Below are positions 1-7,501 of a stretch of 64,000 nt of DNA, piece by piece (the first letter of the stretch is position 1; each line of letters begins with the position of its first letter). The notes under the pieces were generated by a model. The model saw only the letters and a list, made by a program, of their open reading frames with translations, did no database searches and had not been told where the DNA came from. The stretch is from assembly GCA_017534835.1 (NCBI GenBank), contig JAFXVT010000067.1:1-64000 (forward strand), in the 5' to 3' direction. Origin of the DNA: Ruminococcus sp. (GTDB lineage: Bacteria > Bacillota > Clostridia > Oscillospirales > Ruminococcaceae). The position numbers were made by a program, and so were the translations under genes.

Positions 1-697
1 AGTAGGCTATCTCATGCAGAAGGAGATCCAGTATCTCGGAAATGCAGTAGAAGTTCCTGAGCATCCTTTTGTTGCTATACTCGGCGGCGCTAAGGTAGCT
101 GACAAGCTCAACGTGATCTCCAACCTCCTTGAGAAGTGCGATACACTCATCATCGGCGGCGGTATGGCTTATACATTCATCAAGGCACAGGGCGGCTCTA
201 TCGGTAAGTCACTCGTTGACGACGAGAAGCTCGACTACTGCAAGGAGATGCTCGCTAAGGCTGAGCAGCTCGGCAAGAAGATACTCCTCCCTGTTGATAC
301 AGCTATCGCTGCTTCATTCCCTGATCCGATCGACGCTGAGATCTCTGTTGAGTACGTTGACTCCGACAAGATCCCTGCTGATATGATGGGTCTTGACATC
401 GGTCCCAAGACTGCTGCTATCTTCGCTGAGGCTGCAAAGGGCGCCAAGACAGTCGTATGGAACGGACCTATGGGCGTTTTCGAGAACCCCACACTCAAGA
501 AGGGCACAGTTGCCGTATGCGAGGCTCTCGCTGAGGCAGATGCTACAACTATCATCGGCGGCGGCGATTCAGCTACAGCTGCTATCCAGCTCGGCTTCGC
601 TGACAAGATGAGCCACATCTCCACAGGCGGCGGCGCTTCCCTCGAGTACCTCGAAGGAAAGGTACTTCCCGGCGTAGCAGCTATCGCTGAAAAGTAA
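1..697 (+). CDS. pgk: Phosphoglycerate kinase, C-terminal part
   Basis: Catalyses 1,3-bisphosphoglycerate + ADP to 3-phosphoglycerate + ATP in glycolysis, in the cytoplasm. The gene enters from the left edge; the open frame reads through base 2 (V-G-Y-L-M...), so the ATG at 14 is internal. The 231 visible residues cover the end of the N-domain and the whole nucleotide-binding C-domain: [10 protein letters not shown], a GGGMAYTF segment, [10 protein letters not shown], and the terminal GGGDS and [14 protein letters not shown] motifs, all typical of the family. It is followed by a small membrane-protein gene, tpiA and gpmI in the same direction, a common lower-glycolysis cluster. Nothing suggests damage; the truncation is only the window edge. 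Confidence 0.97.
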   Translation, partial: VGYLMQKEIQYLGNAVEVPEHPFVAILGGAKVADKLNVISNLLEKCDTLIIGGGMAYTFIKAQGGSIGKSLVDDEKLDYCKEMLAKAEQLGKKILLPVDTAIAASFPDPIDAEISVEYVDSDKIPADMMGLDIGPKTAAIFAEAAKGAKTVVWNGPMGVFENPTLKKGTVAVCEALAEADATTIIGGGDSATAAIQLGFADKMSHISTGGGASLEYLEGKVLPGVAAIAEK

Positions 698-823
698 TCA
701 GCACGGTGCAGGTGCCGACATCGGCACATACAGCTAATCGCCGCGCTTTTACAGTATCCTGAAAAGATAAGTAAACGGGGCGGATAGGAATATTCGCCCT
801 TGTTGCGATAAAGGAGAAAAACT

Positions 824-1060
824 ATGAAAAAGATACCATGCAAATGCGACTGCGAATGCGTCAGGAACTTTACCGCAGAGCTTCAGAAAAGCGCTCTTTC
901 ACTCTGGCTTTTTGCCATATGCTGCTTCCTCTTCGGGATCGTTTTAGGATTCCTGTTCTCGCCGAAGAGAAGCTTCTCTGTCGGCTGCAACAATTCAGCC
1001 GTTACATATGAGGCCGAGGAAGAAAAGGGCAAAAAGCGCAAGCACAAGAAAAAGAAGTAA
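824..1060 (+). CDS. Small single-pass membrane protein, unknown
   Basis: A 78-residue protein of unknown function. It starts with a Cys-rich stretch (CKCDCECV, residues 6-13), has one strongly hydrophobic segment (about residues 26-46, LWLFAICCFLFGIVLGFLF) and ends in a highly basic tail of Lys/Arg/His. A good ribosome site (AAGGAG) lies 9 bases before the ATG. It sits between pgk and tpiA, 26 bases before tpiA, so it is probably co-transcribed with glycolysis genes. By charge the basic tail should face the cytoplasm. I recognise no family; the Cys-X-Cys-X-Cys start could bind a metal or be acylated, which is inference only. Confidence 0.7.
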   Translation: MKKIPCKCDCECVRNFTAELQKSALSLWLFAICCFLFGIVLGFLFSPKRSFSVGCNNSAVTYEAEEEKGKKRKHKKKK

Positions 1061-1086
1061 ATCATAAATAAAAGGAGTAATTACCA

Positions 1087-1863
1087 ATGAACAAGTCATT
1101 AAGAAAGGCTATCATCGCCGGAAACTGGAAAATGAACAAGACTCGCCCCGAGGCAAAGGCTCTCCTCGAGGCTATCAAGCCCCTCGTAGCTAACGCTGAG
1201 GGCAATATCGAGGTCATTGCTTGTGTTCCCTTCACAAACCTCGAAACTGCGATCAATACAACAGCAGGCAGCAACGTAAAGATCGGTGCCGAGAACGTTC
1301 ACTTCGAGAAGAGCGGCGCTTTCACAGGCGAGATCTCCGCTGATATGCTCACAGAGCTCGGCGTTGAGTACGTTGTTATCGGTCACAGCGAGAGAAGACA
1401 GTACTTCGGCGAGACTGACGAGACTGTGAACAAGAGAACTATCGCTGCTCTTGAGGCTGGTCTCAAGCCCATCGTTTGCGTCGGCGAGCTCAAGTGGGAG
1501 CGCGAGTGCAACATCACTGAGGAAGTTATCGCTCGTCAGATCAAGCTCGACCTCTGGTCACTCACAGCAGAGCAGGTAAAGAACGTTGTTATTGCATACG
1601 AGCCTGTATGGGCTATCGGTACAGGTCTTACAGCTACTCCCGATCAGGCTGAGGAGGTTTGCGGCTTCATCCGTGCACAGCTCGCTAAGCTCTTCGATCA
1701 GGCTACTGCTGACGCTGTAACTATCCAGTACGGCGGCTCTATGAACGCAAAGAATGCAGCTGAGCTCCTTGCTAAGCCCAACATCGACGGCGGTCTTATC
1801 GGCGGTGCTTCACTCAAGGCTGAGGACTTCAACGTTATCGTTCAGGCAGCTGTAAACGGCTGA
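1087..1863 (+). CDS. tpiA: Triosephosphate isomerase
   Basis: Interconverts dihydroxyacetone phosphate and glyceraldehyde 3-phosphate; cytoplasmic TIM barrel. At 258 residues it has normal length. The substrate-binding GNWKMNK motif (residues 12-18), the electrophile His in GHSERR (His100), and the catalytic Glu in AYEPVWAIGTG (Glu172) are all present, as is the phosphate-binding YGGS near the C-terminus. The start is supported by AAGGAG about 9 bases upstream. It lies in a run with pgk and gpmI. A short GC-rich inverted repeat follows the stop codon. Confidence 0.98.
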   Translation: MNKSLRKAIIAGNWKMNKTRPEAKALLEAIKPLVANAEGNIEVIACVPFTNLETAINTTAGSNVKIGAENVHFEKSGAFTGEISADMLTELGVEYVVIGHSERRQYFGETDETVNKRTIAALEAGLKPIVCVGELKWERECNITEEVIARQIKLDLWSLTAEQVKNVVIAYEPVWAIGTGLTATPDQAEEVCGFIRAQLAKLFDQATADAVTIQYGGSMNAKNAAELLAKPNIDGGLIGGASLKAEDFNVIVQAAVNG

Positions 1864-1874
1864 TAATTACCGGA

Positions 1875-1897
1875 AAGGGCGGAGATGATCCGCCCTT
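1875..1897 (+). other. Inverted repeat between tpiA and gpmI
   Basis: AAGGGCGG and CCGCCCTT form an 8-bp stem with a 7-base loop, with no T-run after it. It is more likely an mRNA processing or stabilising hairpin, or a weak terminator, than a full stop, because gpmI starts 21 bases later. Confidence 0.5.
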
Positions 1898-1918
1898 AAA
1901 TATGAAAGGAAAATCAAT

Positions 1919-3439
1919 ATGTCAAAAAAACCCGTAGCACTTATTATAATGGACGGCTTCGGCTACAACCCTGATTCCTACGGCAACGCTATCGCTGCCG
2001 CAAAGAAGCCTAATCTTGACAAATATATGGCTGAGTGCCCTCACACTCTCATCGGCGCGAGCGGACTTGATGTTGGTCTGCCGGACGGTCAGATGGGCAA
2101 CTCTGAGGTAGGTCACACCAACATCGGTGCGGGACGTATCGTTTACCAGATGCTCGTCAAGATCTCAAAGGATATCAAGGACGGCGTATTCTTCGATAAC
2201 AAGGCTATCAAGGCTGCAATGGACAACTGCAAGGCAAAGGGCAGCGCTCTCCACCTTATGGGACTTCTCTCTCCCGGCGGTGTTCACAGCCATATGGAGC
2301 ACCTCTTCGGCATCGTTGAGATGGCTAAGAAGAATGGGCTCGACAAGGTGTATATCCACGCTTTCCTCGACGGACGTGATGTTCCGCCTTCGTCCGCTGC
2401 TGAGTATATGGAGCAGACAGTTGCTGAGCTCAATAAGATCGGTCTCGGCAAGGTAGCTACTATCTCCGGTCGCTTCTACGCTATGGACCGTGATAATGCG
2501 TGGGACAGAGTCGAGAAGGCTTACGCTGCGCTCGTTTACGGCGAGGGCGTACAGGAGACAGACCCCGTTCAGGCTATCAAAAACTCCTACGCTAATGAAG
2601 TTACGGACGAGTTCATGCTTCCTACAGTTATCGCCGGCGGCGCACAGATAAAGGCTGACGACAGCGTTATCTTCTTCAACTTCCGTCCCGACCGTGCAAG
2701 ACAGATAACACGTTCCTTCGTTGACCCCAAGTTCAAGGGCTTCGAGAGAAAGAACGGCTTCTTCCCGGTAAATTTCGTCTGCATGGCCCAGTACGATGCT
2801 ACTATGCCTAACGTATCCGTTGCATATCCTCCCGAGCAGCTCACAATGACTATGGGCGAGTATCTTGCCAAGCTCGGCAAGACACAGCTCCGTATCGCCG
2901 AGACACAGAAGTACGCTCACGTTACATTCTTCTTCAACGGCGGCGAGGAGAAGCAGTTCGACGGCGAGGACCGTATCCTTATCAAGTCTCCCGATGTTCC
3001 CACATTCGACCTCAAGCCTGAAATGAGCGCATATGAGGTTTGTGACGCAGTGTGCGAGGCGATAGATTCCGACAAGTATGATGTTATCATCCTCAACTAT
3101 GCTAACTGCGATATGGTAGGTCATACCGGTATATTTGACGCTGCCGTAAAGGCAGTAGAGGCGACCGACGAGTGCGTAGGACGCATGGTAGACAAGATCC
3201 TCGCAAAGGGCGGCGCAGCTCTTATCACTGCCGATCACGGCAACGCTGACAAGATGATGGAGCCCGACGGCAGCCCGTTCACAGCTCATACAACAAATCG
3301 GGTACCGCTCATCGCAGTCGGTGTTGAGGGCAAGCTCATTGAGGGCGGCGTGCTTGCAGACCTTGCACCCACGATGCTCGATATTATGGAGGTTCCTCAG
3401 CCTGCCGAGATGACAGGTAAGTCACTTCTTGTAAAATAA
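1919..3439 (+). CDS. gpmI: 2,3-bisphosphoglycerate-independent phosphoglycerate mutase
   Basis: Converts 3-phosphoglycerate to 2-phosphoglycerate using two Mn ions; cytoplasmic, alkaline-phosphatase superfamily. The 506-residue length is normal. Seen: the N-terminal metal site IIMDGFG (Asp12), the nucleophile Ser62 in GNSEVGH, the BPG-iPGM insert with GRFYAMDRD, and C-terminal metal ligands in NYANCDMVGHTG and TADHGNADKM. The ribosome site GAAAGG precedes the ATG. It ends the glycolytic run; a strong 11-bp hairpin follows. Confidence 0.98.
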   Translation: MSKKPVALIIMDGFGYNPDSYGNAIAAAKKPNLDKYMAECPHTLIGASGLDVGLPDGQMGNSEVGHTNIGAGRIVYQMLVKISKDIKDGVFFDNKAIKAAMDNCKAKGSALHLMGLLSPGGVHSHMEHLFGIVEMAKKNGLDKVYIHAFLDGRDVPPSSAAEYMEQTVAELNKIGLGKVATISGRFYAMDRDNAWDRVEKAYAALVYGEGVQETDPVQAIKNSYANEVTDEFMLPTVIAGGAQIKADDSVIFFNFRPDRARQITRSFVDPKFKGFERKNGFFPVNFVCMAQYDATMPNVSVAYPPEQLTMTMGEYLAKLGKTQLRIAETQKYAHVTFFFNGGEEKQFDGEDRILIKSPDVPTFDLKPEMSAYEVCDAVCEAIDSDKYDVIILNYANCDMVGHTGIFDAAVKAVEATDECVGRMVDKILAKGGAALITADHGNADKMMEPDGSPFTAHTTNRVPLIAVGVEGKLIEGGVLADLAPTMLDIMEVPQPAEMTGKSLLVK

Positions 3440-3443
3440 GTCC

Positions 3444-3471
3444 ATAACGGGCGGCATCGACCGCCCGTTAT
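3444..3471 (+). terminator. GC-rich hairpin after gpmI
   Basis: An 11-bp perfect stem (ATAACGGGCGG / CCGCCCGTTAT) with a 6-base loop, just after the gpmI stop. The following sequence lacks a clear T-run, so it is either a weak terminator or an mRNA 3' end hairpin. A TATAAT at 3475-3480 follows, without a good -35 element. Confidence 0.55.
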
Positions 3472-3515
3472 CCTGTATAATAAGTTATATTAGTCTAACA
3501 TGAAAGGAAATGCCC

Positions 3516-4550
3516 TTGAACTACCCTAAATATGCCGTTCTGCTCGGCGCGGCGGCTGTTCTGACGGCTTTTTCGGGCTGCGGAGAGAAAGCTCCGGCTC
3601 AGACCTCAGCTGAACGAGATGTGTTCGCAATGGACACGTTTATGACGATGAAGGCTTACGGAAGCGGAGCAGAAACTGCACTTGAAGAGGCGCAGCAGCG
3701 CATAAAGCAGCTCGAGGATGAGCTGTCAGTGACAAGTGAGGACAGCGACATTTTTCGTATCAACAATGCGGGAGGAGAGGCTGTCGAGGTCTCAGCGGAC
3801 GCTGTAACGCTCATAGGATCCGGTGTTTCTTACTGGAACGAGACCTCCGGTGCGCTTGAGATAAGTGTATATCCGGTGCTTGCCGAGTGGGGCTTCACGA
3901 CAGGTAATTATAAGATACCCGAACCTGAAAGGCTGAAAGCTCTGCTCGCAAATGTTGATTCCGGCAAAATAGAGGTGAACGGAAGCTCTGTACGTATCCC
4001 GGAGGGAAGCAAGATAGACCTCGGAGCTCTTGCGAAGGGCTATACCGGAGACGAGATAATGGATATATGCCGCGAAAACGGCGTGACATCGGCTATCATC
4101 AGCCTCGGCGGAAATGTTCAGACTCTCGGGAAAAAGCCGGACGGCTCGGAATGGAGGGTTGCAGTGAAGGACCCGTTCGCGCCTGATACGAATATGTGTG
4201 TTCTCAGTGTCAGCGACAGAGCTGTTGTCACCTCGGGCAATTACGAGCGCTATTTCACCGGGGACGACGGCAGGGATTACTGGCATATCATCGACCCGAA
4301 GGACGGCTATCCCGCGGATAACGGGCTTGTGTCAGTGACCGTGATAGGGGAGAGCGGACTGCGGTGTGATGCACTTTCTACGGCTCTTTTCGTCGCCGGT
4401 ACTGACGCTGCTGAAAGCTATCTGCGCGAGCACACCGATGTAGATGCCGTGCTCGTAACGGATGATGACAGGCTGCTTTATACCGTGGGGATCGCCGATA
4501 AGCTCGACAATATCAGCGGCAAGAGCGCGGAGGTGATAGCACGTGACTAA
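3516..4550 (+). CDS. apbE: FAD:protein FMN transferase, lipoprotein (ApbE)
   Basis: ApbE proteins move FMN from FAD onto a Thr/Ser of an extracytoplasmic flavoprotein. This 344-residue protein has a lipoprotein signal with lipobox FSGC near residue 20, so it should be anchored to the outer face of the membrane. Family marks: GALAKGYTGDE, SLGGNVQTLG, and the C-terminal CDALSTALFVAG segment with metal/FAD-binding residues. Start choice: AAGGAA at 3504-3509 directly touches the ATG at 3510, leaving no spacing, while the in-frame TTG at 3516 has normal spacing, so I prefer TTG. The stop overlaps the next gene by 8 bases, indicating one operon with the NusG-II and Gx proteins. No FMN-binding target domain is encoded nearby. 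Confidence 0.93.
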   Translation: MNYPKYAVLLGAAAVLTAFSGCGEKAPAQTSAERDVFAMDTFMTMKAYGSGAETALEEAQQRIKQLEDELSVTSEDSDIFRINNAGGEAVEVSADAVTLIGSGVSYWNETSGALEISVYPVLAEWGFTTGNYKIPEPERLKALLANVDSGKIEVNGSSVRIPEGSKIDLGALAKGYTGDEIMDICRENGVTSAIISLGGNVQTLGKKPDGSEWRVAVKDPFAPDTNMCVLSVSDRAVVTSGNYERYFTGDDGRDYWHIIDPKDGYPADNGLVSVTVIGESGLRCDALSTALFVAGTDAAESYLREHTDVDAVLVTDDDRLLYTVGIADKLDNISGKSAEVIARD

Positions 4551-4914
4551 AGGCGTGAAGATATGTCTCGCAGCTGCCTCGGTAATATTCGTTTCGGCGC
4601 TTGCTGCGATGCTTTGGCTGCGTCTCCCTTCGGACAGCACGTGGGTCGAGATAACACAGGACGGGAAGGTACTTTATACTATCGACCTCGCGTCCTATGA
4701 CGACGAGCAGACTCAGACGATACGTATAGATTCGCCTGACGGCGGCTACAACATCATCGAGATAGGTGAGGGGAACACGATCCGCATTTCCGAGGCGGAT
4801 TGCCCCGACAAGACTTGTGTGAAAACAGGAGCTCTTTCCGACGGTGTTCCTATCGTCTGCCTGCCGCACAGGCTCATCATAAAGTTCACCGACGAACCGG
4901 AAAACGGAGGCTGA
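4543..4914 (+). CDS. NusG domain II protein (EetA-like)
   Basis: A 123-residue protein with one N-terminal membrane anchor (about residues 5-27) and an outward-facing NusG domain II. The typical CPDKTC ... IVCLPHRL segment (about residues 87-112) is present. Proteins of this type stand beside Gx transporters in the flavin-based extracellular electron transfer loci of Listeria and Enterococcus, where they are called EetA. It starts with GTG inside the end of apbE (8-base overlap) and is followed one base after its stop by the Gx transporter gene. This tight coupling with ApbE suggests a membrane redox role; substrate and partner are not visible. NusG-II should not be read as transcription factor NusG. 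Confidence 0.82.
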   Translation: MTKGVKICLAAASVIFVSALAAMLWLRLPSDSTWVEITQDGKVLYTIDLASYDDEQTQTIRIDSPDGGYNIIEIGEGNTIRISEADCPDKTCVKTGALSDGVPIVCLPHRLIIKFTDEPENGG

Positions 4915-4915
4915 T

Positions 4916-5446
4916 ATGAAGACGAGACGACTTACCGAGCTTTCGCTGCTCACGGCTGCGGCACTGATAATTTTTATCGTGGAGCTCCGGCTGCCGGACC
5001 TTTCTGCTGTTCCGGGAGTCAAGCTCGGACTTGCGAACATTTTCACGGTATATGCTGTATACAGCTACAGGGCACGTGAGGCGGCAATGCTGCTCGTGAC
5101 GAGGATCGCACTCGGAGCGATATTCAGCAGCAACTTTTCTGCGCTGATCTACAGTCTCTCCGGGGGACTTCTGTGCATAGCCGGAATGCTGCTGCTTAAA
5201 AAGGTGATACCGGTGAATTACCTCTGGCTGTGCAGCATATTCGGAGCGATATTCCACAACACCGGACAAATGGCAGCTGCTGTGCTTCTGACGCGCTCGG
5301 CTGCGGTGCTCGTTCACTATCCGACACTGATAGTTTCGGGCTGTATCGCCGGAGCCTTCACGGGCTTGTGCGCACAGTACGTGCTGAAGCGGCTGATACC
5401 TGTCATAAAAACAGATGATGAAAAAACTAAGGAGAAAAAGCTATGA
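4916..5446 (+). CDS. Gx transporter family membrane protein (EetB-like)
   Basis: A 176-residue integral membrane protein with about five hydrophobic segments, often annotated 'heptaprenyl diphosphate synthase component I' or Gx transporter. Family signs are the LPGVKLGLANIF-like motif (here VPGVKLGLANIFTVYAVY, residues 38-55) and SLSGGLLCI. It resembles ECF S-components in size. In electron transfer loci of Firmicutes such proteins (EetB) sit beside NusG-II proteins, as here. The C-terminus is charged (KTDDEKTKEKK). Its last codons overlap the next gene by 4 bases (ATGA). Isoprenoid synthase activity is unlikely because no catalytic motif is present. Confidence 0.82.
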   Translation: MKTRRLTELSLLTAAALIIFIVELRLPDLSAVPGVKLGLANIFTVYAVYSYRAREAAMLLVTRIALGAIFSSNFSALIYSLSGGLLCIAGMLLLKKVIPVNYLWLCSIFGAIFHNTGQMAAAVLLTRSAAVLVHYPTLIVSGCIAGAFTGLCAQYVLKRLIPVIKTDDEKTKEKKL

Positions 5447-5670
5447 ATCCATTTGAAATGATGAAGATAAAGCCTCTTTTCGAGACCTTCACCCAGGATC
5501 ACCCAAAGCTTCTGATGTTCATTGCAGCGATGGGCGGAGCAGTCGACAAGGACAGCATTATCGAGATGAAAATGACAACATCTGACGGACAGACGATGAA
5601 GACGAATATCAAGGTCAACGACAACGACCTTGAGCTTTTTCAGGAGCTCTCGAAGCTGATTAAAAAATAA
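5443..5670 (+). CDS. Small conserved-looking protein, unknown
   Basis: A 75-residue soluble protein of unknown function, translationally coupled to the Gx gene by an ATGA overlap, with AAGGAG upstream. It has mixed helix and strand character and is mostly polar (MNPFEMMKIKPLFETF start, LELFQELSKLIKK end), with no Cys and no signal peptide. The coupling suggests a role with the ApbE/EetA/EetB-like proteins, which is inference. I cannot place it in a family. Confidence 0.65.
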   Translation: MNPFEMMKIKPLFETFTQDHPKLLMFIAAMGGAVDKDSIIEMKMTTSDGQTMKTNIKVNDNDLELFQELSKLIKK

Positions 5671-5687
5671 GTCCGCGGCAGGATATG

Positions 5688-5725
5688 GCAAAAAAACACC
5701 GAGCCCATAGTTTCAGGCCCGGTGT
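5688..5725 (-). terminator. Terminator after the dGTPase-like gene
   Basis: On the minus strand ACACCG-GGCC pairs with GGCT-CGGTGT and is followed by seven T. It lies between convergent genes and may also stop the plus-strand operon. Confidence 0.8.
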
Positions 5726-5773
5726 CGCTGTATTTCTGTGAAATGGGATCTGCTGACGTTCGGGGTAATATCA

Positions 5774-7000
5774 TCAGAAGGTTATCAGCTCGTTGAATGC
5801 GCTTATTGCGTAGCTGTCGGTCATTCCCGATATGTAGTCGAGTATAGCCTGAGCGTATACGGCTTCATTTTCAAATGAGCCGTATATTTTTTTGTTCAGG
5901 TACTTGTCGCTGCGGAGTATCTCAGGGTCTGGGGATACTCCGGAATAGATGTAGAGGTGACGAGTGAGGTCGCGCACCATCATAGGGCAGATCGAAGCCT
6001 TTTTCTGGAGCTTCTCGGGAGTCCGCTCGCCGTCGTATGCGTCGATGAGAAAGTCAAAAATGCTGCGTATCATAAGCGAAACGTACTTCTTGTAAACGTC
6101 GAATTTCTTGTTCATATATATCTTTTCAATGTTGAATGCGCGTATCTCATTGAGCATATCGCAGCGCTCGGGACTGAGTCTGATACCGTTGTCGGGGTCG
6201 CTGTTTTTGCAGATACTGATGATGAAGCTGTGGATCACGACGGTGGTATTTATCTCGTCAACTCCGTGATGACGGGCGATACGCCGGAGCTCGCGAAGGT
6301 CTGAGCCGCTGAGGAAGTTCATACGTATAGCGTCCTCGATGTCCCTTCCGAGGTAGGCTATCTTGTCGGATATTTTCACGACGCAGCCCTCCCAGGTAAA
6401 AGCCTGATACTGTCCGGGGAAGGTGAATCCGCTCAGCTCAATGGCGTCCCTGCGCGGAGAGATGCCGTTTTCTGTGACCTCGCCGCAGTGCGAGATTATA
6501 CCGTCGCGGACGGCGTATGTGAGGTCGAGGTTGCGGTAGCAGCCGGACTTGTCCACGAGAAGCTCGATATTGTCTATCATATTGAGACTGTTGCGTTCGT
6601 GCCAGAATTTATCGAGTCCGTAGCGTTTGCGTATCTCTGTCAGCTCTATCTCGCCTTCGTGTCCGAAGGGAGCGTGTCCGAGGTCGTGACCCATAGCGAT
6701 AGCGCGTGTCAGGTCGGCGTTCAGACCGAGAAATTTGGCAATGGTACAGCTGACTGATTCGACGTGCTGAACGTGCTCCATACGTGTGCAGATGTGGTCG
6801 TTAGCGATATTGAAAAAGACCTGAGTCTTGTGTTTGAGCCTGCGGTAGGCGAGGGAATGAAGGATGCGCGTGTAGTCGCGCTCATATGGCGAACGTATGT
6901 CGTTCTCACGGCTGTAGAGCTCAGTTTCGCGAGAGATGTGCTTTTCGTAGTCAGGGTTTCCCGGGCGCGATGCGAAGTCGCGGAAGATATTTTCGTTCAT
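5774..7000 (-). CDS. dgt: dGTP triphosphohydrolase-like HD protein
   Basis: A 408-residue HD-domain protein of the dGTPase / dNTP triphosphohydrolase family, expected to cleave dNTPs to nucleosides and triphosphate. Metal and catalytic motifs: RMEHVQHVESV, GHDLGHAPFGHEGE, and ISDKIAYLGRDIEDAIR. The start at 7000 is set by GGGAGGTC at 7006-7013 and by the MNENIFRDFASRPGN sequence with the typical REN/RSPYERDYTRILHS region. The frame stays open upstream to 7954 but that part only runs through the repeat block and the antisense of the transporter, so it is not coding. Its promoter is at 7025-7053. Confidence 0.93.
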   Translation of the reverse strand: MNENIFRDFASRPGNPDYEKHISRETELYSRENDIRSPYERDYTRILHSLAYRRLKHKTQVFFNIANDHICTRMEHVQHVESVSCTIAKFLGLNADLTRAIAMGHDLGHAPFGHEGEIELTEIRKRYGLDKFWHERNSLNMIDNIELLVDKSGCYRNLDLTYAVRDGIISHCGEVTENGISPRRDAIELSGFTFPGQYQAFTWEGCVVKISDKIAYLGRDIEDAIRMNFLSGSDLRELRRIARHHGVDEINTTVVIHSFIISICKNSDPDNGIRLSPERCDMLNEIRAFNIEKIYMNKKFDVYKKYVSLMIRSIFDFLIDAYDGERTPEKLQKKASICPMMVRDLTRHLYIYSGVSPDPEILRSDKYLNKKIYGSFENEAVYAQAILDYISGMTDSYAISAFNELITF

Positions 7001-7024
7001 AATGAGACCTCCCTTACAGCTATT

Positions 7025-7053
7025 ATTGTAATAGAATCTCTCCCTTTTGTCAA
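7025..7053 (-). promoter_or_regulatory. Promoter of the dGTPase-like gene
   Basis: TTGACA at 7053-7048 and TACAAT at 7030-7025 on the minus strand with a 17-base spacer. The -35 box directly touches the repeat block that starts at 7054. Confidence 0.8.
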
Positions 7054-7420
7054 GGCGGCGTGTCGCCGCCCCCTGTTTTCGCGTGCGGCGTGTCGCCGCC
7101 TCCTGTTTTCGCGGCAAAGCTGAGCAGAACGGAAGTATATCGCCGCGGCTCGCACTGAAACAGAGAGGGGAGTTTTTTGATATGGCGTGTCGCCGCCCCT
7201 GTTTCCGCGGCAAAGCTGAGCAGAACGGAAGTTTATCGCCGCGGCTCGCACTGACACAGAGAGGGGAGTTTTTTGATATGGCGTGTCGCCGCCTCCTGTT
7301 TCCGCGGCAAAGCTGAGCAGAACGGAAGTTTATCGCCGCGGCTCGCACTGACACTGAGAGGAGGTTTTTTTGATATGGCTTGTCGCCGCCTCCCGTTTTC
7401 GCGTGCGGCGTGTCGCCGCC
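7054..7420. repeat. Palindromic repeat block, 30/97/96/97/30 spacing
   Basis: Six copies of GGCGTGTCGCCGCC (one with a T change) begin at 7057, 7087, 7184, 7280, 7377 and 7407, giving spacings 30, 97, 96, 97 and 30. Each copy can fold as a hairpin around TGT; the first has a perfect 7-bp stem (GGCGGCG/CGCCGCC). The ~97-base units share GCAAAGCTGAGCAGAACGG, a second palindrome CGCCGCGGC, and GAGAGGGGAG-T6-GATATGG. The outer 30-base units (with TTTTCGCGTGCGGCG) are at both ends. The block fills exactly the gap between two divergent -35 boxes. It resembles REP/BIME-like or MITE-derived repeats, not CRISPR. Confidence 0.85.
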
Positions 7421-7424
7421 TCCC

Positions 7425-7453
7425 TTGCTTTTTTTTACTATATGTGCTATAAT
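7425..7453 (+). promoter_or_regulatory. Promoter of the Na+-dependent transporter
   Basis: TTGCTT at 7425-7430 and TATAAT at 7448-7453 with a 17-base spacer, directly after the repeat block. Confidence 0.8.
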
Positions 7454-7501
7454 GATAGTCGGACTGTCGATCGTAATGACATCAATGAAAGGACGTTGGA
7501 A

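Noticed and set aside
235..843. Long open frame antisense to pgk
   Set aside because: It lies opposite a clear, conserved gene, has no ribosome site, and its length results from the codon bias of pgk.
2165..3289. 374-codon open frame antisense to gpmI
   Set aside because: Complete overlap with a well-supported enzyme gene; composition is that of a reverse-complement shadow.
4916..5446. Heptaprenyl diphosphate synthase subunit
   Set aside because: The common database name is misleading: the protein is an integral membrane protein without prenyl synthase motifs.
7054..7420. CRISPR array
   Set aside because: Intervals are themselves near-identical repeats and not unique spacers, and no cas gene is present.
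7370..7501. Earlier start for the Na+-dependent transporter
   Set aside because: The extension is encoded by the repeat block and promoter; the ATG at 7502 has the correct ribosome site and family N-terminus.
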